Origin: Alphaproteobacteria bacterium
GTDB lineage: Bacteria; Pseudomonadota; Alphaproteobacteria; JAAEOK01
DNA: 64,000 bases
Direction of reading: 5' to 3'
Assembly (NCBI GenBank): GCA_024244705.1
Contig: JAAEOK010000018.1
Location: 1 to 64,000, forward strand
The notes beneath the pieces are model-generated. The model saw only the letters and a program-made list of their open reading frames with translations. It was not told the DNA's origin and did no database searches. Below, one piece after another: positions 46,239-54,164 of this stretch; positions within the stretch are counted from its first letter, which is position 1; each line of letters opens with the position of its first letter. The translations under genes were made by a program, and so were the position numbers.

Positions 46239-47097
46239 TGATCCGCTCCTTTGGAAACGCTGCCGTTACCGTGGTCCCCTGGCCGACCGTGCTCACGATG
46301 GCAAAGCTGCCGCCATGCAACTCGATCAGGGCCTTGGCCAGCGGCAAACCGAGCCCGGTGCCCGGATATTTTCTGTTCAGCACGCTGTCCAGTTGGGTAA
46401 ACGGCGCCAGTACCTTGTCGATGTCCTGCTGCGCGATACCGATTCCGGTGTCGATGACGCGAAGATGAATGCCGTCGTCCGTTTCGCCCGTCTCGACCCG
46501 GACCTCGCCGCCCGAGGGCGTGAATTTCACCGCATTGGATACGAGATTGATGCCGATCTGGGTCAGTTTGCGTTCGTCGGCGCGAATCTTGGGAAGGTTT
46601 GGCGCCAGACCGTGGGTGAAGGTCAGTCGGCTGTCTTCCGCCTTCTGGCGCAGCAGCTTGAGACACCGAGCACCGACGAGAGACAGGTCAACCGAGCCTT
46701 CGTCCAGCTCCAGTTTGCCCGCTTCGACCTTGGACAAGTCGAGGATGTCGTTGATCAGTGACAGCAGATGCTGGCCCGAATCGTTTATGTCGCGCGCATA
46801 TTCGAGAAATTTGTCGGTGTCGTTTTGGCCGACCATGCTGCGCGTCATCATGTCCGAAAAGCCGATGATCGCGTTCAACGGCGTGCGCAGTTCGTGGCTC
46901 ATATTGGCTAGGAACTCCGATTTGGTCCGATTGGCGGCCTCGACCGATGCGCTCCGCATCTCGGCCATGGTCGCGACCTCCTGTGCGGCGCCCAGGGCCT
47001 CGCGCCAACGGTCGTGCGGCGAATAGCGCGCCAGCTGCGTGCCGTATGTGTCGATAAGCGTCTGCCGCCGACGTTGTTCGCTGCGAAGCCGATTCAT
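46231..47097 (-). CDS. Soluble sensor histidine kinase
   Basis: A 288-residue kinase. The first 55 residues are a helical segment without a recognisable sensor domain. The dimerisation box has the phospho-acceptor His68 in SHELRTPLNAIIGF. The ATPase part has NLVSNAVKFTPSGG, DTGIGIAQ, FTQLDS and GTGLGLPLAKALIE. No membrane segment or response regulator is adjacent. Its stop overlaps the start of the HerA-like gene by 8 nt, so the two proteins are made together. An ATG at 47097 is chosen: an upstream start at 47136 adds Arg-rich sequence. Confidence 0.85.
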   Translation of the reverse strand: MNRLRSEQRRRQTLIDTYGTQLARYSPHDRWREALGAAQEVATMAEMRSASVEAANRTKSEFLANMSHELRTPLNAIIGFSDMMTRSMVGQNDTDKFLEYARDINDSGQHLLSLINDILDLSKVEAGKLELDEGSVDLSLVGARCLKLLRQKAEDSRLTFTHGLAPNLPKIRADERKLTQIGINLVSNAVKFTPSGGEVRVETGETDDGIHLRVIDTGIGIAQQDIDKVLAPFTQLDSVLNRKYPGTGLGLPLAKALIELHGGSFAIVSTVGQGTTVTAAFPKERIIG

Positions 47098-47300
47098 CAC
47101 TTCGGGGCGACTCCTCTCCCATCTGCCGGCCGACACTAGAAGGGAAAAGGAAACAAAAAATTAATAACGATTAAATTCTTACCGAGGCCGGGACGTGCCC
47201 GCACGGGCCGATGCTAGCGGTGTTGGGGGCTTGTAAAAAAATTATGAAAAGATCTTTGCAATCGCGGCCGCGGTTGGTCGAGCCAAGCCGCCGGTGGTGG

Positions 47301-48374
47301 TCAGTCAAGTCGCGCCAGCTCCGTCACGACGATCGTCGGCACCGCGCCCAAGGACGAGCCGGCGAATTCGAGCTCGCGCATCTGCATTTGGCCGCTGGTG
47401 CGGACGTGACACAAGAAACAGTCGTTGCGTAGGCTCGTCCGTTGCGATTCGCTCAACCCGTCGAGCAGGATGTAGACGAAATCGGAACTCGATCCTTCGT
47501 CGGACAGCAGTTTCGCCCAATTGCCGTTATAGTGGAGGTAGGTTCCCGAGGCGGTCACGTCTTGGCCCACCAAGCTCGATCCGTCGCGCGCCAACGTGGC
47601 CACCGCTATCTCGCCGCCGGGCGCGCTCGCGGCCGGCGGCGTTGTCGCTTGCTGGGTCGTCGACGGCGGTGCCGGCGCGCCCGGCGCCGCGGGTATGGGT
47701 TGGATGATAACCTCTTGCTCGACCACGGTCGGCGCTGGAGCCGGCGCCGCGGACGTCGAGCGGTTCTGAGCCGACGTGCGTAAATGGTCCAACAATTGCG
47801 GCGACGGCTGACCGTCGACGAGAAGGCTGTTGTTGCGCTGATAGGTCGATATCGCGCTCCCCGTCCGGCTTCCGTAGAGACCGTCGATCGGGCCCGGGTC
47901 GTAGCCGAGCAGGGTGAGCAATTCCTGGGTCTCGTAAACCATCTGGCGGTTGTGCCGCGGCGGCGTGGCCGCCGTTGCCGGTGCCGTGCCGGCGGTTGCC
48001 GAGGGTGTGCCGGCACTCGTCGTCAGCGTGCCGGCCGACCCCGTGCCTTCGTCGACAATTTCCCACAGCCCATCCGGCGTCCGGCAGGCGCGGCCTTCGA
48101 CGGTCTGCATGGTGCCCGGCTTGCCATAGCTGCGTTGGAAGATCCAACACGGCTGCCCGGCGTTGTCACCGGCGGGACGCACCGCCTCGACCCGGCCGCG
48201 ATTCCCAGTCTGTGTGCTGGCATATTCCATGCTCAAGTTCGACCGACCCACATTGAGCACGTCGTTGAGCGTTTCGAGCATGGCGCCGAGATCTCGCACG
48301 TCCTCAAGGGCGTGGCTCGAAAACGGCGACAACAACACCGCCGCGAAAATACCCGTCATCAATCGTCTGGCCAT
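47301..48374 (-). CDS. Exported peptidoglycan-binding domain protein with a C-terminal CxxCH motif
   Basis: About 357 residues with a signal peptide (FAAVLLSPFSSHA). An N-terminal domain of about 100 residues resembles exported surface-antigen-like domains. A PG_binding_1 domain lies at about residues 145-200 (TQELLTLLGYDPGPIDGLYGS), followed by a Pro/Ala linker and a C-terminal beta domain. The latter contains CFLCH, which has the form of a heme c site, although the surroundings do not look like a cytochrome. The GGAGGT site touches the first ATG (48377), so the second ATG (48374) is more likely used. Confidence 0.72.
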   Translation of the reverse strand: MARRLMTGIFAAVLLSPFSSHALEDVRDLGAMLETLNDVLNVGRSNLSMEYASTQTGNRGRVEAVRPAGDNAGQPCWIFQRSYGKPGTMQTVEGRACRTPDGLWEIVDEGTGSAGTLTTSAGTPSATAGTAPATAATPPRHNRQMVYETQELLTLLGYDPGPIDGLYGSRTGSAISTYQRNNSLLVDGQPSPQLLDHLRTSAQNRSTSAAPAPAPTVVEQEVIIQPIPAAPGAPAPPSTTQQATTPPAASAPGGEIAVATLARDGSSLVGQDVTASGTYLHYNGNWAKLLSDEGSSSDFVYILLDGLSESQRTSLRNDCFLCHVRTSGQMQMRELEFAGSSLGAVPTIVVTELARLD

Positions 48375-48574
48375 CATACCTCCGCATCGCCGGTTCGGCG
48401 CCCAACGATGGTAGCAAACCTGCTGGCGCGCACCAACAACGAGTGTGGGCCGCCGTTCGGCCATGAGCCCAGCGCATCCGCGCCCTGCATGCGATGCGGT
48501 GGCCTCGGGTTGAGGGACGCGATAGAGTGGCGCGCCTTTCTTGAGGGGTGTATCCCACGCCCGCCGGAGCTTTC

Positions 48575-49852
48575 ATGAACGGAGCCGCCTCGATCGTGAC
48601 GCGACCTGGTCGCCGTGCCTGGCTGGTGTGGGGGGTGGCGGCGCTGTCATTCGCCTATGCCTTCATGCAACGGGTCGCGCCCAGTGTCATGGTCGACGAT
48701 TTGATGCGTGATTTCGCCGTGTCGGGCGCCATCCTCGGCAATTTGTCGGCGATCTACTTCTATGCCTATGCCGGTTTGCAGATACCGGTCGGCGTCGCCC
48801 TCGACAATTGGGGGCCGCGGCGGATGCTGACCGCGGCGGCGGCGATCGCGGCCTGCGGCAGCGTGCTATTCGCTATGGCCGACGGACTGTGGCTGGCCTA
48901 TCTCGGACGTCTACTCATTGGTATCGGCTGCGCGGTCGGTTTCGTCGGTGCGCTCAAGATCGGCGTCAATTGGTTTCCGCCCAATCGATTCGCCTTCGTT
49001 TCCGGGATGAGCATGTTGGTCGGCTTGTCGGGCGGCGTGATCGGGCAGGCACCGATGGCGGTGGTTGTCGAGCTGGTCGGTTGGCGCGACGCGTTGTTGG
49101 GCGCGGGCGTTCTTGCCGTCATCATTGCGGTGACGACATGGATCTTCATCCGCGACCACCCGCCGGATCGGGACCCAATCGACGCCGCGACGCCGAGGCG
49201 CAATATCCTGGCCGATTTCCGCGACGTGGTGGCGCGCCGGCAGATCTGGATCATCGGATTTTATAGTGCCGTCATGTCGGGTCCGATGTTGGCCTATGGC
49301 GGGCTCTGGGGGGTGCCCCACCTGATGCAGGTCTATGGACTGGATCGCCCGGCGGCGGCCGGCTCCGCTTCGCTCTTGCTACTGGGCTGGGCGGTCGGGG
49401 CGCCCTCGGCCGGATGGATATCCGACTTTCTCGCCCGGCGGCGCCTACCGCTTGCGGTCGCCGCCGGACTGGCCCTGGCGTGCTGGCTGGCGTTGCTCTA
49501 CGTTCCTGGCCTGCCGCTGGTATTGACGTGGGTTTTGCTGTTCCTGATCGGCGCCACCAGCGCCGGCATGGTAATTTGTTACGCCCTGGCGCGCGAATTG
49601 TCTCCGGCGACGGCCAGCGGTGCCGCGACCGGGTTTGTCAACATGGTTACGGTCGGTTCGGGCGCATTGATGCAGCCGTTTCTCGGTTGGCTGCTCGACA
49701 CCTTTTGGGACGGGACGCTGGTCGACGGGGTTCGCGTCTATTCGATCGCCGCCTTCGACGCGGCCTTGGTCACGATGCCGGCCTGCGCGGTCGTCGCCTT
49801 CGGGCTCGCCTGGCTGATCAAGGAAACCCACGGCCGGCCGCAAGTTGCCTGA
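48575..49852 (+). CDS. MFS transporter
   Basis: A 425-residue protein with 12 membrane segments. The first helix opens WLVWGVAALSFAYAFMQRVAP. The family motif between helices 2 and 3 is visible as IPVGVALDNWGPRRML. The central loop is RDHPPDRDPIDAATPRR. The opening is like that of major facilitator proteins of the organic-anion and D-galactonate group, so a carboxylate substrate is possible. GGAG lies 6 nt before the ATG at 48575. It is a single gene, convergent with the GST. Confidence 0.83.
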   Translation: MNGAASIVTRPGRRAWLVWGVAALSFAYAFMQRVAPSVMVDDLMRDFAVSGAILGNLSAIYFYAYAGLQIPVGVALDNWGPRRMLTAAAAIAACGSVLFAMADGLWLAYLGRLLIGIGCAVGFVGALKIGVNWFPPNRFAFVSGMSMLVGLSGGVIGQAPMAVVVELVGWRDALLGAGVLAVIIAVTTWIFIRDHPPDRDPIDAATPRRNILADFRDVVARRQIWIIGFYSAVMSGPMLAYGGLWGVPHLMQVYGLDRPAAAGSASLLLLGWAVGAPSAGWISDFLARRRLPLAVAAGLALACWLALLYVPGLPLVLTWVLLFLIGATSAGMVICYALARELSPATASGAATGFVNMVTVGSGALMQPFLGWLLDTFWDGTLVDGVRVYSIAAFDAALVTMPACAVVAFGLAWLIKETHGRPQVA

Positions 49853-49860
49853 CAACCGGG

Positions 49861-50556
49861 CTACGAAACGGCACGGGCGGCGAAGCCGCGCGCATACCCG
49901 TCGAATAGATCGAGCATGCGCCGGCGCCAGGCGTGGATCGGATCGTCGGATGCGAGCAAATCGTCGGCGCTGGTGCAGCGCGCCCATTGAAAGCACCCGA
50001 ATATCGCATAGTCGGCAAAGGCCGGTGCGTCACCGGCGACGAATTCACGCTGCGCAAGCGTCACACGCAAGGGTCGAAGCGCGAGATTGAGCACGGCCAT
50101 GTTTGTCGTGCGGTTGGCGCGCATATCGGCGAACGATTTGCCGAACCGGCCCTCCCGGCTGGTGCGGAAGTAGTCCCGGTCCTCCGCCGTCACCACTTCA
50201 TAGATGTCGGGCAGGATGATTTGGACGGTCTGGGAAATCAGCGTGGTGTCGGCCCAGTCATAGATGAACCGGCCCAGGGTTTGGCCGTGGTCGCCGCCGA
50301 ACAGGCTGGGCCGATCGGGATATGCGCGATCCAGATAAACGGCGATATCCCAGGATTCGGAAACGACCTCCTCGCCATCGACCAGAACCGGGACCGTGCG
50401 GCTGCGGGAAAAGGCGAACTTGTCCTTTTCGGTAAACCGGCACGGCACGAACTCGGCCTCCAGCCCCTTGTGGGCCAGGGCCATGCGGCTCATCCAGCAA
50501 TAGGGGCTGAAGCGGCGATCGTCGCGACCGAGAAGCTCGTACAACTGGCGGGCCAA
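49861..50556 (-). CDS. Glutathione S-transferase family protein (LigE/LigF-like)
   Basis: A 231-residue protein with an N-terminal thioredoxin-like domain and an all-helical C-terminal domain. FSPYCWMSRMALAHKGLEAE resembles the beta-etherase (LigE/LigF) subgroup. TVPVLVDGEEVVSESWDIAVYLD holds the glutathione-binding cis-Pro and Glu-Ser. The C-terminal FVAGDAPAFADYAIFG is the GST helix motif. The substrate is unknown. Confidence 0.82.
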   Translation of the reverse strand: MARQLYELLGRDDRRFSPYCWMSRMALAHKGLEAEFVPCRFTEKDKFAFSRSRTVPVLVDGEEVVSESWDIAVYLDRAYPDRPSLFGGDHGQTLGRFIYDWADTTLISQTVQIILPDIYEVVTAEDRDYFRTSREGRFGKSFADMRANRTTNMAVLNLALRPLRVTLAQREFVAGDAPAFADYAIFGCFQWARCTSADDLLASDDPIHAWRRRMLDLFDGYARGFAARAVS

Positions 50557-50634
50557 TGGCGGAAACCCCAGATTGGCGCGGGCACGTCCGCGACAAGCCC
50601 TCTATAATCGAAACACGGCAGCGAAGGAAATCCG

Positions 50635-51036
50635 ATGATTACGACCGGCATCAAGGAATTGTGCGAGTCCGCGGAAGCGGAGATCGAAACTCTGACCGTC
50701 GAAGAAGCGATCGCGCTGCGCGACGACCCGGGCGTGCAGCTTGTCGATATTCGCGATATCCGCGAGTTGTGGCGCGAGGGGGGCGTGCCGGGGGCGCTTC
50801 ATGCGCCGCGCGGCATGCTCGAATTCTGGGTCGATCCCGATAGCCCGTATCACAAGCCAGCCTTTGCTTCGGGAAAGAAGTACGTTTTTTTCTGTGCCGG
50901 CGGTTTGCGCTCGGCGCTCGCAACTCAGGCGGTACAGCGCATGGGCCTCCGCCCGATCGCTCACATCGCCGGCGGGTTCGGCGCCTGGGAAGAGGCTGGC
51001 GGGCCGATCGAGACAATCGAGCCCAAGTCGAGCTGA
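50635..51036 (+). CDS. Rhodanese-like domain protein
   Basis: A 133-residue single-domain rhodanese. VQLVDIRDIRELWREG is the family opening. The active-site Cys lies in VFFCAGGLRSALAT, with the catalytic loop CAGGLR, and GFGAWEEAGGP is the C-terminal motif. It moves sulfane sulfur between small molecules or proteins. It sits 32 nt before the phosphotransferase gene and is divergent from the GST. The physiological acceptor is not evident. Confidence 0.88.
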   Translation: MITTGIKELCESAEAEIETLTVEEAIALRDDPGVQLVDIRDIRELWREGGVPGALHAPRGMLEFWVDPDSPYHKPAFASGKKYVFFCAGGLRSALATQAVQRMGLRPIAHIAGGFGAWEEAGGPIETIEPKSS

Positions 51037-51067
51037 GAATGGCGGTCGAATTCCGGCGCGCCACGCA

Positions 51068-52150
51068 GTGAGCGACTTGTCCGCCTGGCCCGAGACGGCG
51101 CGCCTGCGGGCGCCGGACGACGCGGTGCCCCAGCCCTGGGATCGGCTCGCCCATCACCTCGCGATCCAGGGCCGCGACCTCGATCTCGCCCTTCCGCCCC
51201 GTCAATTTGCCGGCGGGTTCGGCAATCTCAACTATCTGTTGCGTCTCGACGATGACTGGGCGGTCCTGCGACGGCCGCCGTTGGGGCCGCTGCCGCCCGG
51301 GGCCAACGATATGGCGCGGGAGAACCGAATGCTCGTGGGCCTGGCGCCGATCCTCCCCCTGGTCCCGCGAAGTCTCTATTTCTGTGACGACGGCGGAGTC
51401 CTGGGGCAGCCCTTCCTGATCATGGAATACCGGCCGGGCATCGTCATCGGCGGTGAAATCCCGGCGCGCTATGCCGATTTCGAGGACTTGGGCGGCCACA
51501 TCGCCACCACGCTTGTCGACGTCCTGGCCGCGCTCCATGCGGTCGATCCCGCGGCCGCCGGTCTCGGCGATTTGGGCCGCCCGGACGGATTCTTGGAGCG
51601 GGCCGTCGACGGCTGGGCGAAGCGCGCGAAGGTGGCCACCGACGACGCGCCGCCACCGGTGGTGGCCGAAATCGTGGCGTGGCTGCGCGCGCACGGCGTC
51701 CGGCCGCAGCCACCGACTCTGCTGCATAACGATTTCAAACTCGACAACACGATCCTGGATCCGGCGACGCTCGCTCCGGTCGCGGTCGTCGACTGGGATA
51801 TGGGCAGCCGCGGCGATCCATTGTTCGATCTGGCGACGCTCCTCAGCTATTGGGTCGAGGCCGGCGATCCGCCGGCGATGCACGCGATCGGACAGATGCC
51901 GACGGCGGCCCCCGGCTTCCCCGGGCGCGACGAGGTCGCCACCGCCTACGCCCGCAAGACCGGCCGCGACCTTTCGGATTTCCTCTTCTATCGCGTGCTG
52001 ACCGGCTTCAAGTTGGGCGTCGTGTTCATCCAGCTCCACGCCCGCTATCGCCGCGGCGAGACCGATGATCCGCGCTTCGCCGGTTTCGGCAGGATGGGCG
52101 AAGGGCTGCTCGAGTTCGCCTATGAGATCGCGCGCGGCCGCGGCAGTTAA
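51068..52150 (+). CDS. Phosphotransferase family protein (APH/ACAD10-like)
   Basis: A 360-residue kinase-like protein starting with GTG at 51068. It has a nucleotide-binding loop (QFAGGFGNLNYLLRL, then WAVLRRPPLGPLPPGANDMARE). The catalytic Asp is in TLLHNDFKLDNTILD and the metal Asp in VVDWDMGSRGDPLFDLA. The ACAD10-like group with PGANDMARE may phosphorylate hydroxyacyl-CoA or related compounds (inference from eukaryotic ACAD10/11). No ATG is available in the correct region, so the GTG start is well supported. Confidence 0.82.
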   Translation: MSDLSAWPETARLRAPDDAVPQPWDRLAHHLAIQGRDLDLALPPRQFAGGFGNLNYLLRLDDDWAVLRRPPLGPLPPGANDMARENRMLVGLAPILPLVPRSLYFCDDGGVLGQPFLIMEYRPGIVIGGEIPARYADFEDLGGHIATTLVDVLAALHAVDPAAAGLGDLGRPDGFLERAVDGWAKRAKVATDDAPPPVVAEIVAWLRAHGVRPQPPTLLHNDFKLDNTILDPATLAPVAVVDWDMGSRGDPLFDLATLLSYWVEAGDPPAMHAIGQMPTAAPGFPGRDEVATAYARKTGRDLSDFLFYRVLTGFKLGVVFIQLHARYRRGETDDPRFAGFGRMGEGLLEFAYEIARGRGS

Positions 52151-52167
52151 GGTGACATCCTCGGCGG

Positions 52168-52782
52168 CTAGAATTCGCGTTTGGTGATCGGGATGTGGCC
52201 GGGCTCGGCGGCGACGCGGGCGAGCCACGATCGGATCGCCGGATAGCCGGCGAGGTCGAAGCCGCCCTCGGCGGCGACATGGGTATAGGCGTAGAGGGCG
52301 ATGTCGGCGATCGAATAGGCGCCGCCGACCAGAAAGTCGACCGTCCCGAGCCGCTGTTCCATGACGTCGAGCGCAGCATAGCCCTGGGCCATCTTCTGCG
52401 GCAGCAATTGTTTTCTGAGCGCATCCATCTCGCCATGCTTGGTCCAGAATCGGGCGACCGCGATCGTCGGTTCGTGATTGTATTGCTCGAAGAACATCCA
52501 CTGCAGGACGCGGGCGCGGTCGAGTTGGTCGTCGGGAAGCAGCGGCGTACCTTCCGCGAAATAGAACAGGATCGCGTCCGATTCGGACAACACCGTCCCA
52601 TCGTCGAGGACCAAAATGGGAATGCGACCGTTCGGATTGAGGGCGAGGAATTCCGGCGTCCGGGTCTCGCCCGTGAGGACGTCGATTTCGATCAATTGCA
52701 AGGCAATGCCCAGTTGGCTCAGCAGCAGGCGGACCTTGTAGCCGTTGCCGGAATCGAGGAAATCGTACAACCGTAAGGTCAA
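52168..52782 (-). CDS. Glutathione S-transferase, TTG-started, coupled to the nitrile hydratase activator
   Basis: A 204-residue GST with the family's N-terminal segment LRLYDFLDSGNGYKVRLLL, NPNGRIPILVLDDGTVLSES (cis-Pro and Glu-Ser) and FLVGGAYSIADIALYAYTH in the helical domain. The TTG start at 52782 overlaps the stop of the upstream activator gene (TTGA). The extra 22 residues of the longer frame to 52848 overlap that gene and look non-coding. Co-translation with the nitrile hydratase genes suggests it works on related or toxic products, but that is inference. Confidence 0.82.
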   Translation of the reverse strand: MTLRLYDFLDSGNGYKVRLLLSQLGIALQLIEIDVLTGETRTPEFLALNPNGRIPILVLDDGTVLSESDAILFYFAEGTPLLPDDQLDRARVLQWMFFEQYNHEPTIAVARFWTKHGEMDALRKQLLPQKMAQGYAALDVMEQRLGTVDFLVGGAYSIADIALYAYTHVAAEGGFDLAGYPAIRSWLARVAAEPGHIPITKREF

Positions 52783-53186
52783 TCCGAGCGCTCCTCGGTC
52801 AACTCGATGGGGTGACCATGGGGAGTCGCTTGGGCTGCCTTGTCCCAAGCGTCACGACGTTCGGCAAGCGCGGTTTCCGCGACCAGGCCCTTCGCAGCAA
52901 CGATCTTTTCGAGCGCGGCCAGCCAGTGATTGTAATAGGTCTCGCCGGCGTCGGGATCGCCGTCCGCCTGGGCCGCCTTGATCTCGGCCGACAAAAAGGC
53001 TGCCCATTCGGGCCAACTGAAACAGCCCTGTTCGTGGAGTCTTACCGTCATCGCGAAAGCCTGCGCCTGCCACGGGGCGGCGAAGATCGGGCCGTCACGA
53101 TCGCGCGGCAGTCCGGGCACGGCGTCCATGTCCACCGCCGCCGCACCTTCTGCCGCGGCGCGCTCAGGCGGGGTCGAGGTGGTCAT
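52779..53186 (-). CDS. Nitrile hydratase accessory/activator protein
   Basis: A 135-residue protein of the nitrile hydratase activator (P14K/NhlE-like) group. Typical parts are FAAPWQAQAFAMTVRLHEQGCF, SWPEWAAFLSAEI and GETYYNHWLAALEKIV, which resemble the beta N-terminal domain. Such proteins help insert cobalt into the alpha subunit. The ATG at 53186 overlaps the end of the beta C-terminal gene by 23 nt. The start is chosen for the family's N-terminal length. The stop overlaps the TTG of the next GST. Confidence 0.83.
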   Translation of the reverse strand: MTTSTPPERAAAEGAAAVDMDAVPGLPRDRDGPIFAAPWQAQAFAMTVRLHEQGCFSWPEWAAFLSAEIKAAQADGDPDAGETYYNHWLAALEKIVAAKGLVAETALAERRDAWDKAAQATPHGHPIELTEERSD

Positions 53187-53512
53187 CCCACAGGTCGACA
53201 TGGACGCAGTCGCGATCCGAAGCCTCGTCGCCCCACAATTCGCGGGCGGTGAACCGCACGCTGTAGACATGCTGCGGGTTCTTGCCTTTCCCGGCGGCAT
53301 GATCGTCGGCGAAAATGAAGACGCCGTGGTCGCGGTCGACGATTCCCCTTCGTCCCCGGACATAACGCGGAATGCGGGTGTGGCCGATCGGATGGATACT
53401 GCGCGATCACGGTATCGCCGGGCTGGAACTTGGCCGGAACCTCCGTATCGACCCGCGCCGACGCGCCCTTCGCCAACACGTCCGCGACCCGATCTCTGGT
53501 CAGGACTTTCAT
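53164..53512 (-). pseudogene. Nitrile hydratase beta subunit, separate C-terminal (SH3-like) domain, frameshifted
   Basis: This gene encodes only the C-terminal half of a nitrile hydratase beta subunit: MKVLTRDRVADVLAKGAS, then KFQPGDTVIA, and in a second frame IHPIGHTRIPRYVRG, NPQHVYSVRFTARELWG and the end VDLWDDHLDPA. The change of frame falls near 53401-53406, where a 2-nt loss in a GCGC run would explain it (intact relatives read VIARNIHP). Restoring two bases gives 116 residues. Without that the product ends early with an unrelated tail. The ATG overlaps the upstream stop (ATGA). It may be a true mutation or a base error. Confidence 0.82.
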
Positions 53513-53823
53513 GGCTCCATTCCCTTTCGTATTTCCGCCTCCTTGGCTTCGATCTCCGCGGGCGTGACCAGCCCGTTTTCTATCAAGAGCAATTCGAGGC
53601 CATGAAGCCAATGCTCGTAGTAACTGCTGTCCAGGTATGCGGCCGGATCCATGCGCTCGCGGGCATGACGCGTCATATCCAGGTTCCACACGCCGAGGGC
53701 ACCGCAGGCAAGCGTTATCGCGAAAGCGCGGCGCTCCCAGGCATCATGGAAAACGGGTTCGTTCGGGTCCGGCGCGATCGGCCCCAATCCATGCATGCCA
53801 CCGAGGTCATGGGCGCCATTCAT
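53509..53823 (-). CDS. Nitrile hydratase beta subunit N-terminal domain, copy 2
   Basis: A 104-residue protein that is the N-terminal domain of a nitrile hydratase beta subunit: MNGAHDLGGMHGLGPI, then WERRAFAITLACG, NLDMTRHARERM and DSSYYEHWLHGLELLL. It is homologous to the neighbouring copy 1 over its whole length. It lacks the SH3-like half, which is encoded by the next gene (ATGA overlap). The start is at 53823: the ATG 8 codons upstream overlaps copy 1. Confidence 0.85.
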   Translation of the reverse strand: MNGAHDLGGMHGLGPIAPDPNEPVFHDAWERRAFAITLACGALGVWNLDMTRHARERMDPAAYLDSSYYEHWLHGLELLLIENGLVTPAEIEAKEAEIRKGMEP

Positions 53824-53824
53824 A

Positions 53825-54154
53825 TCAATTCTCTTCGACGACGACACGTTCGGACGCGACGATTTCGGCCATTCGGGTCGCGATCTCTTCGGTGTTCAGA
53901 ACGCCCGCCTCGACCAGCAGAGCCTCGAGGCAATGGAGCCAGCGTTCATAATAGCTAGCCTGCGAATAGGCCGTCGCCGGCATGCGCTCGATCGTATGCC
54001 GCCATTGGTCGAGGTTGCCGAGATCGAGAGTGCCGCAGGCCATGTCGAGGGCGAACATGCGGCGCTCCCAATCGTCGAAGTAGGGCGCCGCATTGCGCTG
54101 GGCATCGATGGGACCGAAGCCGTGCATGCCGCCGATGTCGTGGAAGCCGTTCAT
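53825..54154 (-). CDS. Nitrile hydratase beta subunit N-terminal domain, copy 1
   Basis: A 109-residue protein, also a beta N-terminal domain: MNGFHDIGGMHGFGPI, then WERRMFALDMACG, NLDQWRHTIERM and QASYYERWLHCLEALL. It starts 10 nt after the alpha stop. Its stop abuts the start of copy 2. In ordinary nitrile hydratases one copy is fused to the C-terminal domain. Split versions exist in thiocyanate hydrolase and in toyocamycin nitrile hydratase, each with one N-domain subunit. Confidence 0.85.
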   Translation of the reverse strand: MNGFHDIGGMHGFGPIDAQRNAAPYFDDWERRMFALDMACGTLDLGNLDQWRHTIERMPATAYSQASYYERWLHCLEALLVEAGVLNTEEIATRMAEIVASERVVVEEN

Positions 54155-54164
54155 GCCGTCGCCG

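Noticed and set aside
44514-47097. HerA-like ATPase as part of a phage-defence island
   Set aside because: No nuclease, Sir2, toxin, integrase or other defence gene is adjacent; the neighbours are putA and ordinary envelope genes.
53395-53412. Programmed frameshifting in the nitrile hydratase beta C-terminal gene
   Set aside because: There is no slippery heptamer or downstream stem, and a 2-nt loss in a GC dinucleotide run explains it.
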